A stretch of 64,000 nucleotides of DNA from Helianthus annuus. Taxonomy: Eukaryota > Streptophyta > Magnoliopsida > Asterales > Asteraceae. Under the pieces are notes generated by a model that did no database searches, was not told the DNA's origin, and saw only the letters and a list, made by a program, of their open reading frames with translations. The position numbers and the translations under genes are program-made. Location: assembly GCF_002127325.2 (NCBI RefSeq), contig NC_035441.2:153107122-153171121 (forward strand), given 5' to 3'. Of this stretch, positions 33,400 through 44,566 are shown one piece after another. Position 1 is the first letter of the stretch; each line of letters opens with the position of its first letter.

Positions 33400-33582
33400 A
33401 AGGGTATTTTAGCCTTTTAATAAAAAACTAACAGAAAAATCAAACGAAGTTAAAAAATTGGACTCAAATGGTTAAAGAAAATGCTTATAGGGACTCAGGG
33501 CGTTAAACTTTTTGCTTTTGGACTCAAGTAGTTAAAACCTATAAAACACAGGGACTCAAAAAGTAATTTACCCTTAATATTA

Positions 33583-34218
33583 TGACTTATTTATGGTTTC
33601 ATTGTATAAACTCATATTTTCAATTAATATACATACTCGCTTCCACTTCAATGTAAATATGTTAACAATTAGTCACACAATGCCCCACAATTGGGCCCAC
33701 TGGAATTCTAGGTGTGGCACAAACCTACTGAACTGGACCTGACCCATGCACGAATCCTGGTCCTGTTTGGTTTTTAAAACATTGCCAACGATGGTTCACC
33801 TACAACTATTTCAAATGTCAAGAAAACATATATGTTATGTATGTGTGTAACTATGTCAATAAGCTCGAGCAAAGTTCTGCCAGACATGAATAAGCATACT
33901 CAATAATCAAAGACGGGAGCTCAAATCACATAAAAGAAATTTTTTTTAAAGATAGTGTCACTAGTCCCTCGGGGGTCAGGAAGGAATGGTGAGATTCAAG
34001 AAAATACAAAAAGGACAAATTCTTTCCAAGCATGGTGGGGGGAGGGGTGATATTTGTAAAATAATCATGAATATAATCAGATGAGAGGTATTTGTCATTT
34101 TCGGTTGAAAACAATTACGACCACATGAAGCCATTGTAACGCTCCACAACCCATTATCCCCACTTATTACAGATAGGTTATTATTCGGGTTACCACCTTC
34201 ACCAAGGAACCACCGACG
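33583..34218. other. intergenic, no gene seen
   Basis: No coding frame. It ends in CTGTT (34219-34223), the left target duplication of the copia element. Confidence 0.55.
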
Positions 34219-34223
34219 CTGTT

Positions 34224-34932
34224 TGTAGGTCCACTCGGAAAATCAAGTTAACCTACTTCCTTGTTATCTAAACACACCCGCAAGTGCGAAATCCAAGTGG
34301 GTATGCAACCAAGCAAAGAACACAAAATACAAGAACAAGATTCAAAGTTTAACGCTCACTTGTATTAAATCCAGCAGAGTTTTAGTACAAAGATAATACA
34401 AGAAAATGCTAACCAAAACTCTACTGTATGCTTTCATGTCTAAATGAGATTTGCAAGTCCTTTTATAGCCAAGTACAAAAGCAACCTACGAAAGATGTCC
34501 TGGGCCCATATATAAGCCCAAGAAGAACCAAAACCAAGAAGAACCTGGGTTCTTCTTGAGAACCTCCCTGCGAAACACCAAGTCCCACGATACATTCAAT
34601 TCCATGAAATACCTTTAGTTCTTCGTGAGATATAATGTGCATGATTCTTCGTCAATCCATAATTGCATGTCAACTTGGTTATTTGTGGAAGACACGCCCA
34701 ATAAAGGAATGGCCCAATAAGTAACCATTTTACGTTTTCATGCATGCAGATTCATTTGGTATGTAAATCTTGCATGAATTTGGTCAAAGGTCATGACATC
34801 ATCATGGTGATGACGGTTCGCGACTCTTCATGCTTCGTGTGTCGGTCTCTGGAGCGCACAACGGAGGAATTTCGCGACATCGGTCTTGAGTTGAACCGAA
34901 CCGAGCCACATCCACACAAAATTGTATCAATA
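34224..34932 (-). repeat. 3' LTR of the copia element
   Basis: Aligns along its length with 60338-61064 (shared GTTAACCTACTTCCTTGTT and CAAAGTTTAACGCTCACTT). On the minus strand a TATA-like GGGCTTATATATGGG lies near 34510. Its first bases are TATTGAT rather than TGTTGAT. Confidence 0.88.
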
Positions 34933-35040
34933 AACTCCCCCTTGGATGTTGCTGGCGAAGGTTCACTCTTCATGTTGTAGGATCTTCAAAGTATTCACAT
35001 TTCACAAACAGGGAGTGTATCAACAAACTCCCCCTTGAAT
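34933..35040 (-). promoter_or_regulatory. polypurine tract, present twice
   Basis: Minus strand: CCAAGGGGGAGTT directly precedes the 3' LTR (34933-34947). About 90 bp upstream, TCAAGGGGGAGTTTGTTGAT (near 35018-35037) repeats the tract together with the first bases of an LTR, as if the PPT-LTR boundary had been duplicated. Confidence 0.6.
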
Positions 35041-37590
35041 GACGCTCGTGAATCTTTTGATCTTCAGTACTTCAAATCCTTTTGGTGTTGATGAGTGGTC
35101 AGCGGCAACTCGATCATCTTGATCTTCTGATTGCATCCATGTTGTGTCTTCAATCCGAAGCTTGTCATCGAACACGTTCTCTTCGCCTTTAGCCGGTTTG
35201 AATGCCGCATCTGCACAGGCAACATAGCTAAAGGCGTAACGAGAACAACTGCTTGGAATATAGTTAATATAAACAAACGACACACATGAGACCGACTCTC
35301 AATCAAACACCGACTGACAACAGTTTGAAAGTGAAAATCTAAAATTGATCAAATTTAGATTTTAACTTTCAAAACTTTTTAACTTTGACTGTTTATGAAG
35401 GTGCAATTGTTTTTTGTTTCAAACGGGTTTCAGGTGGAAAAGACTCGAGATCCAACATTGGGCAATCCAAAATAAAATAGAAATAAAATCTTTTTGGCTT
35501 TTATAAAGTTTATATTAAAACACACCTAATTTTTTTTTTGGTATTTTTGCAGATTTCAATTGTAAAGACGGAAAGTAGTAAATAAGTATATACAGAGATG
35601 TAGAAACGGAAAGATGTAAATAAATATTTATAGACATTCACTTTGTGAGTTTCGAGGGTAAGAGAATCATATCAGTGTAGGGTCACGTCAAAACACTCTT
35701 GTTTTTCAATTACTTAATATTTAGATAAGCATCCTATAACAATTATCGGTATTGTTGTCCACTTAAGCTCAACTTATCAGATGTACTCATGGTTAGGGGA
35801 TACGATTAAGGTATGACTAATACTTACCGACCGGTGTTCATCCACACACGACACATTCCCGTATCAAGGTATGCACGAGAGTTCATCTTACTGGTGAGTA
35901 TACAATTTATCATCTGTTTGCAACGTATATGATGTGAGATACTCACTTATTTTTGGATGAATACAAGCCCTATGTGATAAAATCACTTATTAATGAGGAA
36001 CTTGATATTCGATGCATGCAGGGCACAAGAGCAAGTCCGTGAACAGGTTAGTACCATCGTACCGACAAAGAGACGAACTTGACTTTCGGATGATAGATGT
36101 GATTTAGAATCAGTTATTCGGGGGTGACTGTGATATTTTATCGCTTATTGATGGTCGTATGCTTCATGTATTATATACATGTATGTATGATATGTACACG
36201 TATGTATGGTATCATGGAAGTTCTAGACTTGCGTCACCATTGTTTTCGCTAAAAGAGACAACCATGATACCCAGATGATAAACAACATAAAGACCACATA
36301 TCTCAGAACCTCGACAATCTATCAAACGAAATTTCGGTACCAAGACCATATGCCAATGAGCGGTTCCCACACGGTCTTCAGTCGATTTAGGTTTATATCA
36401 CCCTACACACTTTAAAATGATTGTGAGCTTACCGATACATCTTATATAGAGCTACTTATCATTTTTCATTTTAAGTTCAAAGAGGTTTTAACAGACCACT
36501 AATATACTATCATTTTCTCTTTTTCTCGCCAGGAAACTCATTTTTGTTTTTCTATTGTTTTTGAATTTTTCGGATTTTGGAAAGTACTCCCCCTAAAATA
36601 CAAAAAGTAAATTTAAACTTTTAAAAACATCTTTTTGGATTTTCTCAAGAAAAATATTGACAAAAATGATTTCCCGATGTTAATTAACTCATGTTTTACC
36701 TCAATGTCGTTTATCAAAATTAATTTTAATCAAAAATTATTTATCGAATTTTGGAAAAATCAGTTGGCATGTCGGTAATTGGTGTGGACCAAAACAACAT
36801 TGACGAGTTTCATATTAAAACGATCATGTGTGAGGTGATATTCGAGATCAACGTGTCTGGTCAAAGAGTGTTGTACGAGATGTTAGTAATTCATAAAGCA
36901 GCTTAAGTATCGACAAGGATAGGAGAGATTAGAAATTCAAAACCGTATTCCTGCAACTTCTTCGTGCATTGGCAGGAATCTGAGTGCTTTCCTAAAATGG
37001 ATATCCACCCGGTGTGGATTTCAAGGTCAATTTTGCAGCTGCCTCAGTTAACTCAAAAATCTCTTTACAGCAACAAGATGATAAACCCCCGGGTACGGCT
37101 AGTAAGTGGCAAGGGAGCATGTGGGAAAGCTTGTACACATCATCATTGGTCGGTCCATACATGATGCCTTCCACATGCTTTTGCACCAGCAAAGGTCTTC
37201 GTCTTTCTCCTTTAGAAATAATGTGTGGTTGTTCAATCCACTCCAAGGCATCCGTACACCCGGTTGGTTTGATCAACAAACACATTTTCTTCAATCACAC
37301 CGTGAAGAAATGTACACTGCAAGTTCATCTTGCCGACTTTGAACGTCTTGTGGAAGAAAAGGCCATGAATCTTCTAAAAGCTTCAGACATGCTGCAGGCG
37401 CGTACACTTCATTTGAATCTATCCTCTTGACCCGATCAAAGCCTTCAACAATCAAACTTTGGTATGTTTTGCATTTTGTCGAAGGTTTCAATTTCCTTCA
37501 GCAAACTTTCTTCATTCATCAGACATTTTTGTCTTCTTTTCCTTTTTCTCTACATCAAAAGGCAACAATAACATCCCCTTAAGTCGCCGA
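35041..37590 (-). pseudogene. decayed pol region of the copia element
   Basis: Only short minus-strand frames remain, for example 37291-37491, which contains VEGFDRVKRIDSNEVYAPAA. I cannot point to a reliable integrase, reverse transcriptase or RNase H motif, and about 2.5 kb is too short for a full copia pol, so deletion as well as mutation is likely. 35290-36960 is AT-rich without recognisable protein. Confidence 0.4.
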
Positions 37591-37650
37591 TCTTATGCAT
37601 GGACGCTCCACTATCAACAATCCTAAGACTATCAATAGTTCCTCCTGGAA
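37591..37650 (-). pseudogene. copia aspartic protease remnant
   Basis: The minus-strand frame reads LRIVDSGASMHKIGDL, matching the copia protease active-site block in which DSGAS is followed by HMTGD. The conserved position between Gag and integrase fits. Flanking frame is broken. Confidence 0.6.
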
Positions 37651-38246
37651 CATCCTGCACACTTATTCAAATATTTGTTGGAGAGGGGGACCCAAGCCTT
37701 CATAGACTTGGGTCGTCCGTCATCATCGAGGATTGTGACTTCCATTTCCCGATGATTTGGAATTGATGTAGCTCCCCATGAAACAGTTACCGATTTTGGT
37801 TTAAAAATATTTTCTGTGTTTCGTTTTTAACATCCAATTTAACAGTCTGTGTTTGGAAAACCTCTTGTTTCAAACCCTTTTCAACTTCTTTTCTTTGTTT
37901 CTTTTTCTGTTTCATTTCTCGTTGTTTTACAAGACGAGGGTCCTGTTTTGGTGAAACAGATCTTGTATGGTAATTGTTACCACAGGGGGCATCAACTTTT
38001 GCCTTTCCTTTCGTGAGATATGGACAGTTTATGACAATGTGCCCATACTCGGAGTATCATAATTGAAACAGCTTGATGATGAACTTCGTGATCTTGAGGT
38101 ACTTGGTCCGACATCACAACAGTTTGTGTGTTGTGTGTAGTTGTTTTAACTGTTTCTTTTCAAAATTTGTCTTTGAATAATAAAATCCGTGTTGGATTTG
38201 TTTTCAAAAGATTCATTTTTATTAGTCCCTCGGGATTTCACGAAGT

Positions 38247-39011
38247 TCACCTTCTAAACCTTCTTCTTGTTTTGACTTTGCTTGCCTTTTCCCTTTCCTG
38301 TGTAGCGTGATTTTGCTTTCGTTGATTGTTTTTTGGTTGCAACTTTTTATTCCCGTATTTCTTTCTAACTTCGGATTTTGGGATAGAAGCACGCTGAGTT
38401 ACTATAACTCCTGGGCTCAACTTTCCCAAAAACTTACTAGTAGAATCCTCGAAAACTTTATAAATCAAGGATTGATTGACATTTTTGATTGGGAAATCTT
38501 TATCTAAATATATTTTATCAGAATCAATCAATGTGTAAAGCAAGTTCACGCTTTCACAACTCTCGGCAGAAGATTCAATTGGTTTGACTGTAGCAGTCAC
38601 AAACGGTTTTGTAGGTAGATCACAAAGAATATGATTTTCAAGAGGTATGTTTTCCTCTTATGTTACCGTTTCTGACTGTCCAGGTTTGTCCACATCCGAC
38701 TCATCATCCAAACTATCATAATCCTCAATAATGGGAGAATTTTGATCAGTAACAAATGACGAATTTTCTATCTTTTCTGATTCTTCTAAGGAAATGTCTG
38801 GTTTGAACCCTAATCCTGCTGCAAACTCTTCGGGATTAAGAGGTATAGATGGTTCAAAACGTGGCATTTCCTCCTCGTCAGGAAATTTGGTATAATTGTG
38901 TCTCAAAGGCGGTGGACACGATTTATAACCAATGCACTTGACATCCCCTTTTAGTTTTTGAACTTCTATGATGTAATCTAGCACATATCGGGAGTTAGAA
39001 TAACTCTTCAA
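38247..39011 (-). pseudogene. copia Gag/linker region, frame-shifted pieces
   Basis: Two minus-strand pieces (39011-38658 and 38600-38247). The first is acidic and proline-rich (MPRFEPSIPLNPEEFAAGLG, then a Ser/Asp-rich tail). The second is lysine-rich at its end (KKYGNKKLQPKNNQRKQN). They continue the protein from 39125-40141 in the same orientation and lead towards the protease remnant. No catalytic motif. Confidence 0.45.
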
Positions 39012-39124
39012 TTTGAGCTTGATGGCATCATGCTCGCATTTGGCAATGGCTAACTCCTTTTTCGTTTTCTCAATGATATTAATTTAGTTATTAATACCCG
39101 ATTGTTTGTTCAAAACTGTTTTTG

Positions 39125-40460
39125 TTAACTCAGACACACTTTTCTTAAGATTTCAATTACAGATTTGAATTCTTTTTCATTCCGAGTTAAAGCCATATTT
39201 GCCTCCTTGCATTTTGAAAGATCAACTACCAACCCTTGATTGTGACTATTAACTATTTCAAGCTTATGTTTTAAATTTGCACAATCATTGCATATACTAG
39301 GGGTGTCGGTTTGTACCTGACTTGTCAAAGCCGCAACATTTGCCATAAAGTCAGTTTGATGAGAAAAAGATCCATCCTCGGTGAAGAACTTTTTCATTTC
39401 CTTGGATGCAACTTCAGCTTTCCTTATCAACACAGATTTCTGGCTTTTCAGCTCCTCAGCATCAATTCCTTCCTTTACATCCGAATACGAACCATAATCA
39501 CCCGCACTTGAGCTTTCCTCATCAGAACTACCGCTATACCCAGAACAATCATCATCTTCAGAAAATTCCTCTCTGTGGACATGTTTGATGTGATTGATGA
39601 TCTTAGCATAACAAGCAGTTCCTCCATATCCTCCATTTCCCAGTTGAACTGACCAATCACATCCTTCATCTGCTTGAACTACTAAGGCTCTGTTTGAGTT
39701 TGAAGGCCTAGACTGGTTTGAGTTGCTTGGGTTGTTAACTGCTACAATATTCCTTTCATTATTGACTTGATCTGTGTTGGATGAGCTTGATTGATTTCGG
39801 AAAGGATTTTGGTTTCCTTGTTTGCTAGGTTGAGTGCATTCCCGTTTGAAATGACCTTTCTCACCACAGTAGAAGCATGTAAAAACATCTTTTTCAAAAC
39901 CATACTTTGTATCCCGTACACTTTGCAAGCTTGTTCTCCCAGTTCTTCTCATGTAATCCTTTGCTCTTCTCATCGCACTTGCAAACGCCCATTTTATATC
40001 CATTAGCTCCATTTCATCCTTGTCTATTTGTTGACAGTCTTCAACTGTCAAATTGAAGTTTCCAATTTGACTGGCGACTAATCCACAATAAGCACTCACC
40101 ATTGTGTTTAGAAGTTCTATATGTTCCTGAGCACCTTCCACACTGACTTTGGTGAAGTTTGAGGTATCAAATCTGACGGTGTTGGGGGTTGAATGTTGAG
40201 AGTTGTTGTTACCATAAAAGGCTTGTTGAGAGGCTGGTTGAGAAGCTTGTTGTTGTGTTTGTTGTGGAACAGCTTGTGGGAAAGAAAGATAGGCTTTTGG
40301 ATCAAATGGTTCGCCATAAGGGTTTGTAAAAGAACCAACTTATTGAACTTGCTTGGGTGGTGGTAGAAAGGCTTTTGGATCAAATGCTTGTCCATAAGGA
40401 TTTGTATTCGACATAAACGCAGTTTGAAGCTTCGGTTGCTGATTGGTACAAACAGCGGTG
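39125..40460 (-). pseudogene. copia Gag, C-terminal half with zinc knuckle
   Basis: The minus-strand frame 40141-39125 (338 codons) contains KDVFTCFYCGEKGHFKRECT, a canonical CCHC zinc knuckle (Cys-x2-Cys-x4-His-x4-Cys). Asn/Ser-rich and acidic segments follow, then a coiled-coil-like C-terminal region (NLKHKLEIVN). Upstream of it, to 40460, the frame continues through a Gln/Pro-rich stretch with one stop near 40344. It abuts the TTAAT duplication (40461-40465). The N-terminal half of the same Gag lies at 58100-58606, beyond the inserted gypsy element. Gag forms the virus-like particle and binds the element RNA. Confidence 0.7.
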
Positions 40461-40465
40461 TTAAT

Positions 40466-41885
40466 TATAACAACCCTCCTAGAACCCTTAACGTGACCCT
40501 AAAACGTTCCTAATATACCCCGTACGTGAGAAACGAGCCCAAAAATACCTTTGTACTTGTGAAAAACAAGAAAAACAAAGTTTGGGAGTCGCTCGCGGGT
40601 CGCGACCCCCTTAGCCTTTGGCTTTCGCGGGGCGCGAGCCCAGTTGCTTGCGGGGCACCCCTAGTGCCACGTGTCCAATGACTCACCGAGGGTAGGCCAT
40701 TGACTCAACAAGCCATGGCTGCCCTTTTGATCCTCGCGGGCCGCAAAGGCTCTAGCTATGTTTCCCGCGGGGCGCAAGAGACCCCTCGTCAGGCCTATAT
40801 AAAGGGGCTTTGGCTCATTTGATCAAATCGTTCAGAAATCAATTCTCTCTCAATTTCTTATAAGTAGAAATTACACTCGAGCATAATACCCACTATAAAG
40901 CGAAGCTCTGCCTCGTTGTAAGTACTATAACCCTGCTATTACCCTACACGATCGATTTAGGGCTCCGTAACTCATGTCAAGGCTCTGTCTGACTCAGTCG
41001 TAGGAGTTCTGTCTCGTGTGGACACCCGATTGATTCCGTAATGCATGTCAAGGCTCTGCCTGACTCAGTCATTGGAATTTTGTCTCGAGTTGTACGGTTA
41101 ATGTGATTTGGGTTATTTTACTAACACGTGTGCATTGTTTAATTTTAATAGATAATAACCAGGAGAATTACCAGGAAGCTATAGTAACATCACCTAAATC
41201 TACAATGTGAGTACATATGCTTTTGCCACCTTTTTGTAAATTACTTTTTGAGTCAAAATGTTTTACCAAAACCTCAATTGTTTTAAATTACACTTAATAG
41301 TAATTGAGTATTTGTGATTCTACAATTACTGCCGGTATGTTGGGGTTTTGTGTACAAAATGTGAAAGACGTTACCATTGGACAATGAGATAGCCAATGAG
41401 TAATATGACCCACAAGTCACGTGTTGACAGTACTGAATGAGTAATTGAATAGATATAAGCAAATGTAATTGCGAATGCCCTCAATTCTGTGAAGTTATAA
41501 AACTGTTTTGATTAAACTGGGATGCACTCGGCAGTATTTCTTGCTGATAAAATTTTTTAAAACGCGTTTCAGGTAACAAAATGTGAAATGCAATAGAAGC
41601 CAGCTGGAGAGCACTGAAGGCTTGGAAAAGTGGCTATAAAAGTTACCTAAATAAAAAGGAGTTTTTATTTTCAATAATTAGGGTTTATCCCTACAAACGT
41701 ATTGTCAAATGAACTTGGATTTTATCCCAAAGATTTGTTATAAAAAAGTTTGATGTTTTACTCTGATAAAAATATTTCATAACTACGGTCTTGATGTATT
41801 CCGCTGCTAAATTAATAAACACCGATACCACTGATATGGATATTTGCGGTGCCCGCTCCCGGGGTAGGGGTCGGGGGCTACGACA
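40466..41885 (+). repeat. 5' LTR of the gypsy element
   Basis: 1420 bp. Contains two pairs of GC-rich near-palindromes (40588-40640 and 40732-40779) and a TATA box CCTATATAAAGGGG near 40795. The 3' LTR lacks this whole block. From AATTCTCTCTCAATTTC (near 40840) on, the two LTRs align closely. Confidence 0.9.
40588..40779. repeat. family C: paired GC-rich near-palindromes
   Basis: First pair: CGCTCGCGGGTCGCGA and TTTCGCGGGGCGCGAG. Second pair: CTCGCGGGCCGCAAAG and TCCCGCGGGGCGCAAG. Each word has arms of the type TCGCG / CGCGA around GG or GT. Only the 5' LTR has them. Confidence 0.75.
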
Positions 41886-41890
41886 GAGAG

Positions 41891-41902
41891 TGGTATCAGA
41901 GT
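41891..41902 (+). promoter_or_regulatory. primer-binding site, initiator tRNA-Met type
   Basis: TGGTATCAGAGT, five bases after the 5' LTR end, complementary to the 3' end of plant initiator tRNA-Met. Confidence 0.85.
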
Positions 41903-42371
41903 TACAGCCACCGGTTTAAGCCAAAGAAGTGTTCTGCTAACACCTAAATTATGTGTTAGGAAATAACTTATGTGTAAATATTGTTTTGTGTTATTTGACT
42001 ATTTGTTAGTTTATAGTAGAGTAAATTACAAGTTTTGTCCTTTATGTTTACACCAAATTGCAGGCAGTGTCCTTTACCTTTTAAATTGACGTGTTTTGTC
42101 CTTAATGTTTCAAAATCTTGCACAGTATGTCCTTTGAGCCTAACCCAGTTTATTTTTTTGGTTAAATCTGGTCATGTGCCTTGCACATGAGGGCATTATT
42201 GTCATTTTATCTTTCTAGGGACTAGTGTGTAAATAATTAATATTCAAGGACTATTTTGTAAAAAAACATATAAATGAAAAAAAGAAAGGCTGAAACTCAT
42301 TCTCTCTCTCTCCCTTCTCCCTCTCTCTATAAACTGATATCTCTCTCTAATGATCGAACCCAACTTCCAAT

Positions 42372-43487
42372 CTCCAATCACTAGACCTCTCCAACTAGGG
42401 CTGTAAACGAACCGAACGTTCAACGAACAGTTCATGAACCGTTCGGCGGGAAGTTCGTTTATGTTTGTTCGTCTAGTAAATGAACGAACACGAACAAGAA
42501 GTTCCGTTCGTTAAGTTAAACGAACGAACATGAACAGAGGTTGCGTTCGTTCGTTTTTGTTCGTGAACGTTCGGTAATGTGTTCGTTTATGTTCGTGAGC
42601 GTTCGGTAATGAGTTCATATATGTTTGCTTGTTAATATTTATTTGTGTTAGTTCGTTAAAGGTTTTTATATGTTGTATTTTGTTTATTGTTTCTAGTTTT
42701 TAAAATTTTGAAACCTTAGTTATCTTATATGCCTCTCACAACATTTCTCATTTCACTATTTCAATTTTAGTTTGTGTTAAGGCTTAACAAACTCCTGATT
42801 TTGTGTTTATCATGATTTTGATAATCACGCCAACTCTGTTCGGATAATTATGTTAAGTGTTTATTTATTTTTTATGGATTCTTCGTAATGTTTGTAATGA
42901 AAATGCAGATTTTATTCTAAAATGAATATTGTGTTCATAAACGTCGTTTGTGTTTATTTATGTTCATGAACATTTGTTAGATTTCATTAGCATATGGTAA
43001 GTGTTCGTGAACAGTTCACGAACATGTTCGTTTCCTTAATGAACGAACACGAACAAGAAATCTCGTTCGGTAATCGTTCATGAACAGTTCATGAACAAGC
43101 TTGTTCCTTAACGAATGAACACGAACATGGCCTTGTTCGTGTTCGTTCGGTTCGTTTACAACCCTATCTCCAACAAGTCACTCACCGGCCGAATCCCGAC
43201 TGAACTCCAGTACCTCGTCAACCTCGCCGTACTAAAACTCTCATCAAACCATCCGGCATAATCCCGCCGTCGATTACCATGTGTGTGTTGTATAATAAGT
43301 TGTCGGGTCCGATTCCGGTGAGCTTGGGGAACCGGACGGGGAACCTGCCGAGGTTTAATGCGACGTCGTTTTGGGTCAGATGAAAAGTAAAGGGTTATCA
43401 GTGGTGGCGATTGTGGCAATTGGGTTGGGGATTTGGTTGGTGAGTTTGATTTTGAGTTTTACGGTGGTCATCAGATGTCCGAATTAA
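42372..43487 (+). pseudogene. captured RLP44-like receptor fragment (interrupted)
   Basis: Reading from 42372, LQSLDLSN continues across the hAT-type MITE at 43175 as KSLTGRIPTELQYLVNLAVL, a leucine-rich repeat. After a stop and gap it resumes as NKLSGPIPVSLGNRTGNLPR then FNATSF, and then KSKGLSVVAIVAIGLGIWLV with further hydrophobic residues forming a membrane helix, ending at 43487. The combination GNRTGNLPRFNATSF plus KSKGLSxVAIV is what I know from plant RLP44, a receptor-like protein linked to cell-wall and brassinosteroid signalling. Internal deletions and stops show it is a captured, non-functional fragment. Confidence 0.72.
42396..43166. mobile_element. hAT-type MITE, TSD TCTCCAAC
   Basis: The ends TAGGGCTGTAAACGAACCGAAC and TTCGGTTCGTTTACAACCCTA are inverted repeats (20 of the bases shown pair closely). 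A perfect 8-bp duplication TCTCCAAC lies at 42388-42395 and 43167-43174. Subterminal GTTCGTTCG / CGAACACGAAC words are dense on both sides. It lies within the LRR codons of the captured fragment. Confidence 0.92.
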
Positions 43488-44566
43488 TGAATGAGGGTAG
43501 TAGTCTGAGTTTATCCTTATACTCAAGAGGTCCGAATAAATGAATGAGGGTAGTAGTCCGAGTTTTGCACATAATCAGATCTGATTTGCACCATTTTAAA
43601 ATATATAATGAAACATATCTGAATTTGACAAAAAAATATATAATGAAACATAACCAGATCTCGTCCCATAATTACTGGCGATTACCACAAAAGAAACATA
43701 TCATGTATTGTTTTAAAATGGTGAAACAGAATTCGCCAATGGTAATTGTTTAAAATGGTGCAAAAACTGATCTTGATTTACACTAAAACTAAATAATTAT
43801 GGGACTGGAGATCAAAAACTGTGTTTGTTTGGTTAGGTGCAAATCAGATTTGTTTTCAAACACTGTTGTAGCTTGATTTTGATTGGGATGAAGGGTGGTG
43901 GCGGTGGTATTTGGTGGTGGTGGTGGTGGAGGAGGAGGAGGAGGAGGGTGGTTATTGAGTTCTATATAAATATAGAGTTATAAAAATAATAATATTTTTT
44001 AAAATTATTTTGTTTTTTTAATAATACTAAATAAACAGGGTAAAAGAGACTAAAATACCCTTGGTTGACTAGATTTAACCAAAAAAATAAACCGGGTTAG
44101 GCCTAAAGGACATAACGTGCAGGATTTTTAACATTAAGGACAAAACCCGTCAAATTTAAAGGCAAAGGACACCGCCTGCAATTTGGTACAAACATAACGG
44201 ACAAAACTTGTAATTTACTCTTTACAGTATGAGTAAGCAAGGAACTTTGGACGCTTATCGTCACTTAGATAGTTCACCAAAAGATGAGCGAACATCATCT
44301 CAACCTAATCCCTCAGGATACTCAGCCGATACTGAGGAAGGTATATTTATATTTAAGGCACAGTCTGAGGAACCCTTTACTACTAAAAAGAGAGGTTGGT
44401 TTAATAGAGGAGCACATGAGAGAAGAAAGATAATGAAGAAGTTACAGCAACAGAGAGCTATAGTCAGAGCTAATAGGGAAGCAAATGCACAAACTCAGGA
44501 AACAGTCAATAGGCCACCTTGGGAAGAGGAACTAGATAGACAGGAGGCCGATTTTCATATGTTAGC

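Larger units (their letters stand above)
32227..33573. mobile_element. Pack-MULE, TSD TTAATATTA
   Basis: The ends GGGTAAATTACTTTTTGAGT and the matching right end (ACTCAAAAAGTAATTTACCC) open inverted repeats that extend for over 100 bp, including AAAAGCAAAAAGTTTAACG. A perfect 9-bp duplication TTAATATTA flanks it (32218-32226 and 33574-33582). The interior holds fragments of two unrelated host genes joined together, a GGT-rich stretch and a (TAA)n run. It is a gene-capturing non-autonomous Mutator element. Confidence 0.92.
42019..44220. mobile_element. Pack-MULE with RLP44-like fragment, TSD TTTAYAGTA
   Basis: The inverted ends open GAGTAAATTACAAGTTTTGT and extend about 165 bp with few mismatches (both contain ATTGCAGGC, GTCCTTAATGTT, GCCTAACCC, TATTTTTTTGGTTAAATC). 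9-bp duplications TTTATAGTA (42010-42018) and TTTACAGTA (44221-44229) differ at one base. The interior carries a host receptor fragment, a nested hAT-type MITE, a partly duplicated AATGAATGAGGGTAGTAGTC segment and a GGT/GGA-rich run near 43900-43945. Confidence 0.92.

Noticed and set aside
36964..37430. Plus-strand ORFs of 66-138 codons
   Set aside because: They run antisense to the decayed copia pol region and show no domain.
41891..41902. tRNA gene fragment
   Set aside because: Only the 12-base primer site complementary to tRNA-Met is present, in the expected place after an LTR.
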